Source: Spirochaetaceae bacterium (GTDB lineage Bacteria; Spirochaetota; Spirochaetia; B11-G9). Taken from it: a stretch of 19,563 bases of DNA. Below the pieces are notes generated by a model. That model was not told where the DNA came from. It made no database searches and saw nothing but the letters and a program-made list of their open reading frames with translations. The stretch covers positions 1-19,563 of the forward strand of contig DAOWMA010000004.1 of NCBI GenBank assembly GCA_030643345.1, given 5' to 3'. Position numbers and translations under genes: made by a program. Positions 1 through 8,500 of this stretch are shown piece by piece; positions within the stretch are counted from its first letter, which is position 1; each line of letters begins with the position of its first letter.

Positions 1-1
1 G

Positions 2-643
2 CCAATTATTCTATTTATGGTCTTTTTTTTACCAGGGTTTATTAGCCAGACACAAGTTGTAGACGGATCTGTCTTTAATTCTGCATGGTTCAATATGATC
101 TATATGATAACTGTAATCCCTCAAATATTGCTTATTCTCTATTTAATAGAGAAAAAACCAGTATCTCAGATATCCCTTTACGGTCTTGATAGAATAAAAA
201 TGAAAGATTTAATATCCGGTATTATTTATTTTATGGGGATTATAGTAATTATATTAATCATTGGAATTATTCTTACTTTGATTACCAAATTGGACCACAA
301 TACAATCAAAGAAATACCCGTATGGCAATTTAATAATTGGAAACTAATACCCTTAATTTTTATTACCTGTTTAACTACAGGATACAGCGAAGAACTTTTT
401 TTCCGCAGCTATCTTCTAACGGAATTTCACATGCCGGAAAAAGAAATATACGTAATTACAGGAACTTCACTGATTTTTGCACTGGGACATATCTACCAGG
501 GACTTCCAGGTTTTCTTGGGACCTTTGCAATAGGTATCTTTCTGGCTTCCATATTTGTAAGAAAACGAAGACTGAACACTATAGCTATTGCCCACGGACT
601 CTACAATTTTACTGTTCTTATAATAAGCGGTACAATAACATAA
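2..643 (+). CDS. CPBP family intramembrane metalloprotease (CAAX protease-like), 5' end cut by window
   Basis: Multi-pass inner-membrane protein of the CPBP (Abi/CAAX prenyl protease-like) family. The three family motifs are present, numbered from the ATG at 17: an EE...R motif in SEELFFR (E125, E126, R130), a conserved His in FALGH (H158), and HxxxN in HGLYN (H193, N197). These form the predicted metal site within the membrane. Hydrophobic segments lie near residues 1-15, 30-45, 65-90, 110-120, 145-155 and 165-180. The frame stays open upstream of the ATG to the window edge and encodes more hydrophobic residues, so the gene very probably starts outside the window. A T8 run sits at 23-30. It is 40 bases upstream of the tlpA-like gene on the same strand and may or may not be cotranscribed. 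Members process peptides, act in bacteriocin self-immunity or have unknown roles; the substrate cannot be inferred here. Confidence 0.85.
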   Translation, partial: PIILFMVFFLPGFISQTQVVDGSVFNSAWFNMIYMITVIPQILLILYLIEKKPVSQISLYGLDRIKMKDLISGIIYFMGIIVIILIIGIILTLITKLDHNTIKEIPVWQFNNWKLIPLIFITCLTTGYSEELFFRSYLLTEFHMPEKEIYVITGTSLIFALGHIYQGLPGFLGTFAIGIFLASIFVRKRRLNTIAIAHGLYNFTVLIISGTIT

Positions 644-683
644 ACAGCTTGCCTAAACAGATATATCTATATATTCTGCATAT

Positions 684-1238
684 ATGAAAAAGATAATAAT
701 ACTGAGTCTTATGACTCTAATAGTCGCTTTTGCACCCGCACAGGAAGCTCCCCTAATGTCCGCTGTACAGGAAAAACTTTGGAAAGCAGGATTCGGTGTA
801 CCACAACAGACAATGGACGCTCCACCATTCTCTGCAGAAGATATGAATGGTAAACAGGTAAGCTTAGACTCATTAAAAGGTAAAGTTGTTCTTCTTAATT
901 TATGGGCAACATGGTGTCCTCCATGCAGGTCGGAAATGCCTTCTATGGAAAAGCTTTATCAGAAACTGAAAGATTCAAATTTTATAATTCTTGCAATTTC
1001 GACCCCTGCCCCTCCCAGAGAAACAAGGGAAAAAATAGTCGATTTTATTAATGATAATGGTTATACATTTCCAGTACTCATTGATGATTCCCGGGAAATT
1101 TCATACCAGTACGGCTCTGGAAGCATACCCACATCCTGGATTATTGATGCTGAAGGAAAAGTTCTTGCCAGATTTGTTGGTGCTATGGAATGGGATTCGG
1201 AATTTATGGTTAAGGTATTTGAGGAACTCATTCCCTGA
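684..1238 (+). CDS. TlpA-like periplasmic thioredoxin-fold protein (CPPC active site)
   Basis: Exported thiol-disulfide reductase of the TlpA/ResA class, 184 aa. A short signal peptide (about residues 1-19, hydrophobic IIILSLMTLIVAF, cleavage near APA) precedes a thioredoxin domain. The active site is WCPPC with C78 and C81, and the cis-proline is P149 in SIPTSW. Such proteins reduce periplasmic disulfides, often in apocytochrome c or envelope proteins, and are recharged by DsbD or CcdA. The TGA stop overlaps the ATG of the dsbD-like gene by one base, so the pair is translationally coupled and DsbD is the likely electron donor. No clear Shine-Dalgarno sequence precedes the ATG. A poor promoter match (TTGCCT at 649-654, TATATT at 670-675, 15-bp spacing) would give an almost leaderless mRNA. 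No cytochrome c maturation genes lie nearby, so the target is unknown. Confidence 0.9.
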   Translation: MKKIIILSLMTLIVAFAPAQEAPLMSAVQEKLWKAGFGVPQQTMDAPPFSAEDMNGKQVSLDSLKGKVVLLNLWATWCPPCRSEMPSMEKLYQKLKDSNFIILAISTPAPPRETREKIVDFINDNGYTFPVLIDDSREISYQYGSGSIPTSWIIDAEGKVLARFVGAMEWDSEFMVKVFEELIP

Positions 1239-2980
1239 TGATTAAGAGGCTGGCTGCAATATTCCTTATTTTTACTTTCTTTGTAATAGCCGGGGAATCT
1301 CTTTTTGCAGAAGAAGATGTAAAAGTTCAGGGAAGTATAACTCCATCTGTCCTTGTACCTGGAGAAGAAGCAACTCTGACGGTTACATATCAAATACCTG
1401 AAGGTTTTCATCAAACAAAAGCCGACGACTTTTTTTTTATAACCATTGAGAACAATACATGGTTCCAAATGGGCGAAATTGTTTATCCGACCGGGATTAT
1501 GGAAAATGAACTTGAAAATTATTATGGGGCTGTAACTCTTGAAGCTGCTTTTCTTGTATCTGAAAACACACCGGCAGGAAAACAAACTGTAAAAGTGAAG
1601 GTGGCATGGCAGATATGTAACGAAGCAGGAGTCTGTTTCTTCCCTGAAGAAACTACAATTGATATTCCTCTGGAGATAGGAAACGGTTCAGGGATCAATC
1701 AATCTATTGCTACATTATTGAAATTTCTGTTTTTAGCATTCCTGGGCGGTCTTCTGCTTAATGTAATGCCATGTGTGCTGCCTATTCTCTCTATGCGGGC
1801 TTTAAATCTTGTACGACAAAGTCAAAATGACCGCAGGAGTATATTTGTTGGTTCCCTTCTTTATGGAGCCGGCGTTCTTGTTTCTCTACTGATACTTGCA
1901 GTAATAGTTATTGTGCTGAAAACAACAGGTCAGCTTGTAGGATGGGGTTTCCAGTTTCAAAACCCGCTTTTTGTTATTACTCTGATTACAATAATCTTTG
2001 TATTTGCACTTTCCCTATTCGATGTTTTTATTATCAATGCCCCCGGTATGAATAAAATGGCGGCAGCATCCAACAGAAAAGGATGGCTTGGTTCTTTTTT
2101 TAATGGAATTTTTGCTGTACTTCTTGCAACTCCCTGTACAGCGCCATTTCTTGGTACTGCTCTTGGATTTGCATTCAGCCAAACGCCCTTCTTTATTGTT
2201 ACCAGTTTTGCAGCAATAGGTACAGGATTTGCACTGCCCTTTGTTTTAATTGGTATATGGCCGAAATTAATTCAGTCATTGCCAAAACCTGGTCCATGGA
2301 TGGATACATTTAAAGAAATAATGGGCTTTCTGTTATTTGGAACAGTACTGTATCTTTTCAGCTCATTAAGATTTCAGATTAGTTCTGATGCTCAGTTCAA
2401 ATTCCTTATTTTTCTAACTCTTATTGCTTTTATATCATGGTTCTATGGGAAACTAAGTAAACCAGGGTCTAAATTCCCCTCTGCCTTTCTTGCCCTTATT
2501 ATTGCACTGTCACTAACAGGAATTTCTGCTTACTATCTTATTGATACAAACCGTAGTTTCTCAGAACCGGAAGCTTACGCTGTCAGGGAGGGCTGGGAGA
2601 AATTCGACCCTGATGAATTGGAACAATACAGAGCAGAGGGAAAAGGGGTTTTTCTTGCTTTTGGGGCAAAATGGTGTTCAGTATGTAAAATAAATGAGGG
2701 AAGGGTCCTTTTTACAGAAAGGGGAGATTTATTCTTTAATGAGCGATCTGTAATAAGGATGAAGGGAGATTATACGAATAAAGGTCCCCTTATTGATGAG
2801 TGGATAAGGAAATTTGGAAAGGCGGGGGTACCTGTTTATGTTTACTATCCCCCTGATGACAGTAATTACATTTTATTCCCGGAAATTCTTACATTTTCGC
2901 TGCTGGAAGAGAATATTCCTCTTGTAAGTAAGAAAAAAAGACTTGACGACAGCATGTTTTTGATACAGTCTACAGACTAG
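1238..2980 (+). CDS. dsbD: Thiol:disulfide interchange protein DsbD
   Basis: Full three-part DsbD, 580 aa, which passes electrons from cytoplasmic thioredoxin to periplasmic partners. Residues 1-24 are a signal peptide. Residues about 25-148 are the periplasmic alpha domain with the paired cysteines C127 and C133 (WQICNEAGVCFFPE, matching the WQ.C...G.C..P pattern of the family). Residues about 155-435 form the CcdA-like membrane domain with one redox cysteine in each half: C179 in NVMPCVLP and C300 in LATPCTAPF. The C-terminal thioredoxin-like domain (about 450-560) has WCSVC (C480, C483) and a cis-proline at P532. All six expected cysteines are present, so the relay should be intact. The first ATG overlaps the upstream TGA, which fixes the start. 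A T9 run lies at 1430-1438. The tlpA-like product is the obvious partner. Confidence 0.93.
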   Translation: MIKRLAAIFLIFTFFVIAGESLFAEEDVKVQGSITPSVLVPGEEATLTVTYQIPEGFHQTKADDFFFITIENNTWFQMGEIVYPTGIMENELENYYGAVTLEAAFLVSENTPAGKQTVKVKVAWQICNEAGVCFFPEETTIDIPLEIGNGSGINQSIATLLKFLFLAFLGGLLLNVMPCVLPILSMRALNLVRQSQNDRRSIFVGSLLYGAGVLVSLLILAVIVIVLKTTGQLVGWGFQFQNPLFVITLITIIFVFALSLFDVFIINAPGMNKMAAASNRKGWLGSFFNGIFAVLLATPCTAPFLGTALGFAFSQTPFFIVTSFAAIGTGFALPFVLIGIWPKLIQSLPKPGPWMDTFKEIMGFLLFGTVLYLFSSLRFQISSDAQFKFLIFLTLIAFISWFYGKLSKPGSKFPSAFLALIIALSLTGISAYYLIDTNRSFSEPEAYAVREGWEKFDPDELEQYRAEGKGVFLAFGAKWCSVCKINEGRVLFTERGDLFFNERSVIRMKGDYTNKGPLIDEWIRKFGKAGVPVYVYYPPDDSNYILFPEILTFSLLEENIPLVSKKKRLDDSMFLIQSTD

Positions 2981-3021
2981 GTTTTTTGGAATAGAGACTT
3001 TTTTGATATTTTTTTAATTTA

Positions 3022-3040
3022 TTTCGGTCGAGAACCGAAA
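3022..3040 (+). promoter_or_regulatory. Small hairpin just upstream of the acyl-CoA ligase ribosome binding site
   Basis: A perfect 7-bp inverted repeat, TTTCGGT (3022-3028) and ACCGAAA (3034-3040), has a CGAGA loop. It ends three bases before the strong Shine-Dalgarno GGAGG (3044-3048), which sits 7 bases before the ATG at 3056. No T run follows, so it is not an intrinsic terminator for the plus strand. It could stabilise the mRNA leader or modulate ribosome loading. The sequence shows structure, but a regulatory role is inference. Confidence 0.35.
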
Positions 3041-3055
3041 CCCGGAGGACAAAAG

Positions 3056-4957
3056 ATGAATACCCCCAATACAATACCTAAGCGAATTAAAGCAGTAGCT
3101 TCAAAGCACCCCGAAATATCTGCTTTGCTTAGTAAAGATGAGAATGGTGATTATCAAAGCATTACCTACAAGGAACTATATAAAAAAGTTCAGATACTAG
3201 GGACAGGGCTAAAGAAACTCGGAGTTAAACGGAATGAACATGTAGCAATAATGTCTGATAATTGTAAGGAATGGATGATGACCGATCTTGCCCTTCTTGG
3301 TCTTGGTGCAATTGATGTTCCAAGGGGTTCAGATTCTACCGCAGATGAAATGCAGTATATAATTGAACATGCAGATTGTGAGCTTGTTTTCGCGGAAAAT
3401 TCAAAACAGGCTGATAAAATACTTTCAAAGAAAAAGGACCTTCCAAAAGTTAAAAAGATAATTGTTTTTCTTCCAGGAGGAACAGTTAATAAAAAATCAG
3501 CAGAAGGGATAGAAATACTATCTTTTGAAGAACTGGAAAAACTTTCTGCTGAAGCATATGAAAAAGATAACAAAACATTCGAAGCAGAACTTGAAAAAGG
3601 TACTGATGAGGATGTAGCTACACTAATCTATACATCCGGGACAACAGGAACACCAAAAGGTGTAATGCTTCAACATAAAAGCTACAATTTTCAATTAGAT
3701 AATGTTTATGATTACATTGATATAGATCCGGGACAGATATTCTTAAGTGTTCTGCCTGTGTGGCATTCCTTCGAAAGGGCTGTTGAATACATTATGCTGG
3801 ACAGGGCAACTACTATTGCGTACTCAAAACCTATTGGAGCAATAATGATTCCGGATATGGGAAAGGTCCACCCCCACTGGATGGCTTCAGTACCTCGAAT
3901 TTGGGAGGGTGTAAGAGCGGGTATCATCAGAAATATAAACAAAGAGGGGGGGGCTAAAAAAGTCCTGTTCAATTTTTTTGTAACTGTTGGAGGATCATGG
4001 GCACATCTTAACAATATGTTTAAAGGAACTCTTCCAACCTTTCATAAAAGAATCAGAGCCCTTGATATAGCATTAAGTATTATACCATTGATTCTGATAA
4101 CTCCATTTAAATTACTGGGGGATGCCCTGGTATTTTCTAAAATTAAAGCCAAACTGGGTGGTAGATTTATAGCGGGAATATCCGGAGGAGGTGCACTTCC
4201 TCCTTATGTAGACAGTTTTTTCCAGGCAGCAGGTATAAGTCTTCTGGAAGGTTACGGATTGACTGAAACAGGTCCTGTTGTAGCAGTAAGAAAACAGCAC
4301 CACCCTGTAGGAACTACTGTAGGTCCCCTGTTTCCGGATATTGAGTATAGAGTTATTGGAAATGACGGAGCTTTAAAAGGACCTGGAGAAAAAGGGACCC
4401 TATATCTAAAGGGTGATATGAATATGAAGGGATATTATAAACAGAAGGAAATTACTGATGAAGTTTTTAAAGAAGGATGGCTGAATACCGGTGATATCTG
4501 TATAATGACACATAACAAAGAAGTTCGAATTGTTGGACGGTCCAAAGAAACAATTGTTCTTATGGGTGGAGAAAATATAGAACCTGTTCCAATAGAAGAT
4601 AAAATTAATGCTTCTGAAGCAATCCTTCAGAATATGGTTGTTGGACAGGATAAAAAATTCCTTGGGGCACTTATTGTTCCGGATATGGAGTTACTGGAAG
4701 AAAAAGCCAAAGAATTAGGTATTAGTTATGTTCAACCGGAAGATCTTCTTGAAGATCCGGAAATTCAGGAATATATTCATAATGAAATACAGGCCCAGGT
4801 TAGTACTAAAACCGGATTTAAACCCTTTGAATGTGTTTTTAGATTCAAACTCATGGAAAAACCCTTTGAGGTTGGTCAGGAATTAACCCAAACTCTTAAA
4901 TTAAGAAGAAGCATTATTGACAAACTTTACGCAAAAGAAATAAAAGCTCTTTTTTAA
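3056..4957 (+). CDS. Long-chain fatty acid-CoA ligase (AMP-forming), FadD/FAA1-like
   Basis: A 633-aa member of the ANL adenylating superfamily. It activates fatty acids to acyl-AMP and then acyl-CoA. Motifs in order: phosphate-binding loop YTSGTTGTPKG (192-202), the ATP/Mg motif YGLTET (400-405), NTGD (477-480), the hinge region after VGRSKE (493-498), and an A10 region TQTLKLRR with catalytic Lys K615. The length and the hydrophobic stretch near 335-360 fit the long-chain, membrane-associated subgroup rather than acetyl-CoA synthetase. The start is well supported by GGAGG 7 bases upstream of ATG. A G8 tract (3946-3953, codons for E297-A300) is unusual in this AT-rich gene, and a slip of one base either way would end translation soon after it. 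The barrel at 13392-14627 is a possible import partner. The chain-length preference cannot be read from sequence. Confidence 0.93.
   Translation: MNTPNTIPKRIKAVASKHPEISALLSKDENGDYQSITYKELYKKVQILGTGLKKLGVKRNEHVAIMSDNCKEWMMTDLALLGLGAIDVPRGSDSTADEMQYIIEHADCELVFAENSKQADKILSKKKDLPKVKKIIVFLPGGTVNKKSAEGIEILSFEELEKLSAEAYEKDNKTFEAELEKGTDEDVATLIYTSGTTGTPKGVMLQHKSYNFQLDNVYDYIDIDPGQIFLSVLPVWHSFERAVEYIMLDRATTIAYSKPIGAIMIPDMGKVHPHWMASVPRIWEGVRAGIIRNINKEGGAKKVLFNFFVTVGGSWAHLNNMFKGTLPTFHKRIRALDIALSIIPLILITPFKLLGDALVFSKIKAKLGGRFIAGISGGGALPPYVDSFFQAAGISLLEGYGLTETGPVVAVRKQHHPVGTTVGPLFPDIEYRVIGNDGALKGPGEKGTLYLKGDMNMKGYYKQKEITDEVFKEGWLNTGDICIMTHNKEVRIVGRSKETIVLMGGENIEPVPIEDKINASEAILQNMVVGQDKKFLGALIVPDMELLEEKAKELGISYVQPEDLLEDPEIQEYIHNEIQAQVSTKTGFKPFECVFRFKLMEKPFEVGQELTQTLKLRRSIIDKLYAKEIKALF
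3946..3953 (+). repeat. G8 homopolymer tract inside the acyl-CoA ligase gene
   Basis: Eight consecutive G in an otherwise AT-rich gene, read GAG GGG GGG GCT in frame, followed two bases later by an A6 run. One added G creates an immediate TAA (GGG GGC TAA). One lost G gives a TAA about ten codons later. The tract is therefore placed where slippage would switch the enzyme off. Confidence 0.9.
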
Positions 4958-4969
4958 GTAAAAAGTAGA

Positions 4970-5227
4970 ATGCAATTTTTTAAAAATGATCTGGAAGGTC
5001 TTTTTTTAGAAAGGCCTAACAGGTTCATTGAAATTTACACTGACAGGTTTTCTGAATGTGATATTGCGAAAGGACTTAAAGATATTGGGGGCATTGGGAT
5101 TCCCAACTTTGGTTCCAGTGACTGCAGCTGTTCTTCACATCTCTACTATTTTAAGGAAGATCCTGTAAGAAACAGAGCATTTCTGGACCTTCTGCACCAT
5201 TTCAGGCATAGTTACAGTAAAAAATAG
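4970..5227 (+). CDS. Small Cys-containing protein, SfsA-like N-terminus, possibly an internally deleted remnant
   Basis: An 85-aa ORF starting 12 bases after the acyl-CoA ligase stop on the same strand, so probably cotranscribed. The Shine-Dalgarno is weak. Residues about 10-22 (GLFLERPNRFIEI) resemble the N-terminus of SfsA-family DNA/RNA-binding nucleases, where a hydrophobic-RxxRF pattern opens the OB fold. The rest does not look like the SfsA catalytic domain, and the family is normally well over 200 aa. The middle holds a compact motif, GSSDCSCSSHLYYF (48-61), with C52 and C54. The tail is basic and aromatic. Either this is an SfsA-type gene that lost its middle, or a small family of its own that shares the opening motif. 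It ends in a 16-base convergent overlap with the zinc-ribbon gene. Expression is plausible but unproven. Confidence 0.55.
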   Translation: MQFFKNDLEGLFLERPNRFIEIYTDRFSECDIAKGLKDIGGIGIPNFGSSDCSCSSHLYYFKEDPVRNRAFLDLLHHFRHSYSKK

Positions 5228-5559
5228 ATCCTTACAAGACTAACAATAATCACTGCCATAATTCCTATAAGTATCTTATACAACCAGGGAGAAAGATGAT
5301 TTCTATTTTTTGTTTTCCCCCTGAATCCGGCATTACCGGATCGTACTATATACATATTTTGCCCTGGATCTTCATCTTTTTCTGCCTTACCAACATAACC
5401 ACACTCGGGGCAGCTTTCTTTAAACAGTGCCGGTTCTCCTGTAAAGCCGCAGGAGGGACATCGAACGGAAGAGAATTCCTGACCACAGCCGGGACAGACA
5501 TTTAAGCCTGGCAAAACTTTTCTGCCGCAGTTTTCGCAGTAAAAAGACGGCGTTTTCAA
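5212..5559 (-). CDS. Double zinc-ribbon protein with C-terminal membrane anchor
   Basis: 115 aa. The N-terminal half has four CxxC knuckles in tandem: YCENCG, VCPGCG, RCPSCG and SCPECG (residues about 8-53). These are enough for two zinc ribbons. A charged linker follows, then one hydrophobic helix (about 93-113) ending at the C-terminus, as in tail-anchored proteins. Such proteins are usually adaptor or structural, not enzymes. The start is TTG at 5557-5559; the AAGGAAG Shine-Dalgarno lies 8 bases upstream, inside the end of the PP2C gene, whose stop is only 5 bases away. This makes it the third gene of the minus-strand operon, and suggests a cytoplasmic ribbon domain held at the membrane near the phosphatase. 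No specific function is recognised. Confidence 0.8.
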   Translation of the reverse strand: MKTPSFYCENCGRKVLPGLNVCPGCGQEFSSVRCPSCGFTGEPALFKESCPECGYVGKAEKDEDPGQNMYIVRSGNAGFRGKTKNRNHLSPWLYKILIGIMAVIIVSLVRIYFLL

Positions 5560-5564
5560 CAGAA

Positions 5565-8500
5565 CTACTTCCTTCTTATTCCAAGTATGGTAAGGTCATC
5601 AAACTGATCATCTTCTTTAATATGAGTAAATGTTATATACTCTTCATCTTCCTCTTTTTCTATCCGGTTATGAAAATATCGATTAAATTGAACAAAATGT
5701 TCTTCCATGAAACTAAGAACTTTACCATCTATGCTAATTCTGTCTCCGGTCCCCACAGAAGAATCGGAATAAAATCTATAAACTCTTTCTATTGCCAGCA
5801 GAGCTATTATTGCCTCGCTAAAAGTACCATCACAACTACTAAAATCAAAATCAAAAATCTCATCAGCATACTCATTGTGAAATTTAAAAAGCTGGTATTT
5901 GTCTCTGTTTATAACAGCTTCTATAATTTCATGCATTCTTGGAATACCAAACTCCTCAAAATTCTCGCCTTTGGAATGAGTATCATTTCTCTCTTTATTA
6001 TTTTTATCATGGCTTTCATCCTGACATTGCACAATTTTTGATTCAGAATCCCTAAAATGGCGTTGTGCTTCCTCTATACCATCAGTAAACAAAAATAAAA
6101 TGTCTCCGTGATCCATTTGATGAGGAATTACCTGAAAACCTGCTGTCATCTCTACCATGTCGTTAGGGAAAACACCCGCAGCCGGGGCTTCCGGTATAGT
6201 TTTTATATCCATACTTCCTTTGCTCTGTTTATAGATATGAACAAGATTATCTCCGGCATTACAAAACCTTGTTTCCCCTGTCGTTGTATCAATATATACA
6301 ACAATGAATGCTGCAAATCTTCCTTTGAAACCCATGGACTCTACAAGTTCATTTATAGAATAAACAAGTTTATCTATTTTGGGTACATCCGGTTTAGTTT
6401 TAATGTTTTTTCCAGCAGCAATATTTTTCCTTCTTTCATTATCCCGCTTCCAGTCATTAAAATAAGAATGAAAAATTGTTGCAACAGCTGCCATAATCAG
6501 GGAAGCAGAGACTCCTTTCCCGGAAATATCGCACTTAATAACAGCATATCTGTCTTTATCAATCTCGACAAAATCAAAATAATCACCGGAAACTCCCTTG
6601 GCTCCTTCGTAGTATCCAAAGAATTCTATATAATCGGTTTCCTTCCTGGCTATTGATGTTTTTTCCCCTTTTGCGTTTTTTTCCAAAGGCAGAAACTGCT
6701 TCTGAACATCTTTACCAACTCTCAATTCTACACTTGCCTGGGCAGCTTTATAGAGCCCCTTGCTCATCTGATTAACTGCTTCTGCAAGACGGGAAATCTC
6801 ATCATGAGTTTTTACGCTCACACTGAAATCTTTAAGGTCAATGTGGTCCTCAGTGTCTCTGATCTCTTCCACCTTCTTTAAAAGATGGTTAATAGGACTG
6901 ATAATTATGGAAGCAAGAACAAGAGCACCGATTATTCCAAGAACCATTGCTATGAGAGCAATAAGAACAGTACGTTTTATAAGTGCCTTTCTGGAAGTTT
7001 CAATCTCCCTTATTATTTCTTCAGTAGATATCTGCAGCCTGACAGTACCCTGGTAAAACTTCTCATTGTTACCCCTCTGCTGATAAACTATCGGTCTGTA
7101 AAACGTATACTCCGTTGGACCGGTAAGTATTTTTTCAGGATCAAATACCGGGATTGAACCGAAGAAACTGCCAATCTCCGCAAGTTTAATCTCAATTTCC
7201 CCGCTTATCATGGAAATTTCATCCTGCATCTTTCTGATTTCGTTTATGTCAGCTTCTGTTCTCACCTTTCTTGAGAGCTCTGAAGCAACACTCTGCAGCC
7301 GGGTAAGTTCCTTTGAAAGAACTCCAACAGATTCTGTCCCCTGAATGTTTATACTGTCTGCCAATTCAGAAACAGCTGCAGATAGATTATCATTCATTGT
7401 TAAAGAACCTTCAGAGAATCTTGCACCCCCAGGAAGACCTGCCAGGAGATCATCTTCAGCTTCAAAATTTGAAATATCAACCTTATCTCTGATATTACTG
7501 TCATTTGTGACCCATAGGTATTCTACAGCGTTCTTGTCTTCAGATGCTGCTCCCGGACCGGTAATAGTTAAAAAACGGGCAGCACTCATAGACTCAATCT
7601 GGGAAGGTAAACGTTTAAGCTCCAGAGTATTGTTCTCCTGGAGATACTTCCCTGCAGCAGTATTTACACTGTTTATTAGAACTTCTGTAGTCTGAGCAAG
7701 ACCATCTGTTAAATTTTTCTGCTGGGTTGAGACCATAAACATACTTAATGAGTAAGACACCATTATAACTACCAACAAGACAAGGGACGTTACCAGCAAT
7801 GCAAATTTAATTCTTAGACCCATTCCGCGTTTTTGCATATTTCTTATCCTTTCTATCCTCTTTTCTGAGGGTAATACTCTGTTATTTACCAATGCCTGAA
7901 CTTCCATCTTTATATATCTGCTCTCTCTGACAAGCGCCATAATACGCAGGGAAGCAAAAATAATCATAATTAACAATAGAATCATTACAACAACAAAGAA
8001 AATTCTATTTGCAGATAGTGTTAAAAGTTTTTTTAGTACAAGATTAGGGCCCTCTCCATTATCAAGAATGCTGAAATTGCCAAATTTCACAGTTCCTGTA
8101 GATTCAAATTTCAGCTTTTCACTACTAAATGAAAGACCTCTTGAAGGATGGACCAATCCTATATAATAGGAGCCTTCATCCATCTCACTTATTTTAAGAC
8201 CATCTATTATACGGTCAGATAAAACTCCAAAATATCCTGAATCAGGTTCATAGACATAATCAAATGGCTCTTTTTTATCCCTATCCAAAATTATAGTGCT
8301 TATCTTACCACCTACAGAAAAACCTCTACCCTGAATCCTTATGGTAATTATTCCAAGGTCATCCTGAACTGCAGATAACCTTGTTATATAAGTGACCGGG
8401 ATATACTTATTCATACTAAGAAAAATGGTTGCAGGTTCTCCCTGATTACCTGCAGCATCAAATGCGGTAACTGTAAAAGACCATAAACCATTATCCTGAT

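Noticed and set aside
1430..1438. T9 run in dsbD, and T8/A9 runs at 23-30 and 17952-17960, as phase-variation tracts
   Set aside because: Runs of A or T of this length are expected in AT-rich DNA; only the G8 tract stands out.
2992..2998. TAGAGAC near the end of dsbD as a further copy of the palindromic element
   Set aside because: Only seven bases match and there is no opposing GTCTCTA arm nearby.
5622..7695. Several plus-strand ORFs of 70-180 aa opposite the phosphatase gene
   Set aside because: They are antisense shadows in AT-rich DNA, with odd compositions and no domains, and the minus-strand gene has clear PP2C motifs.
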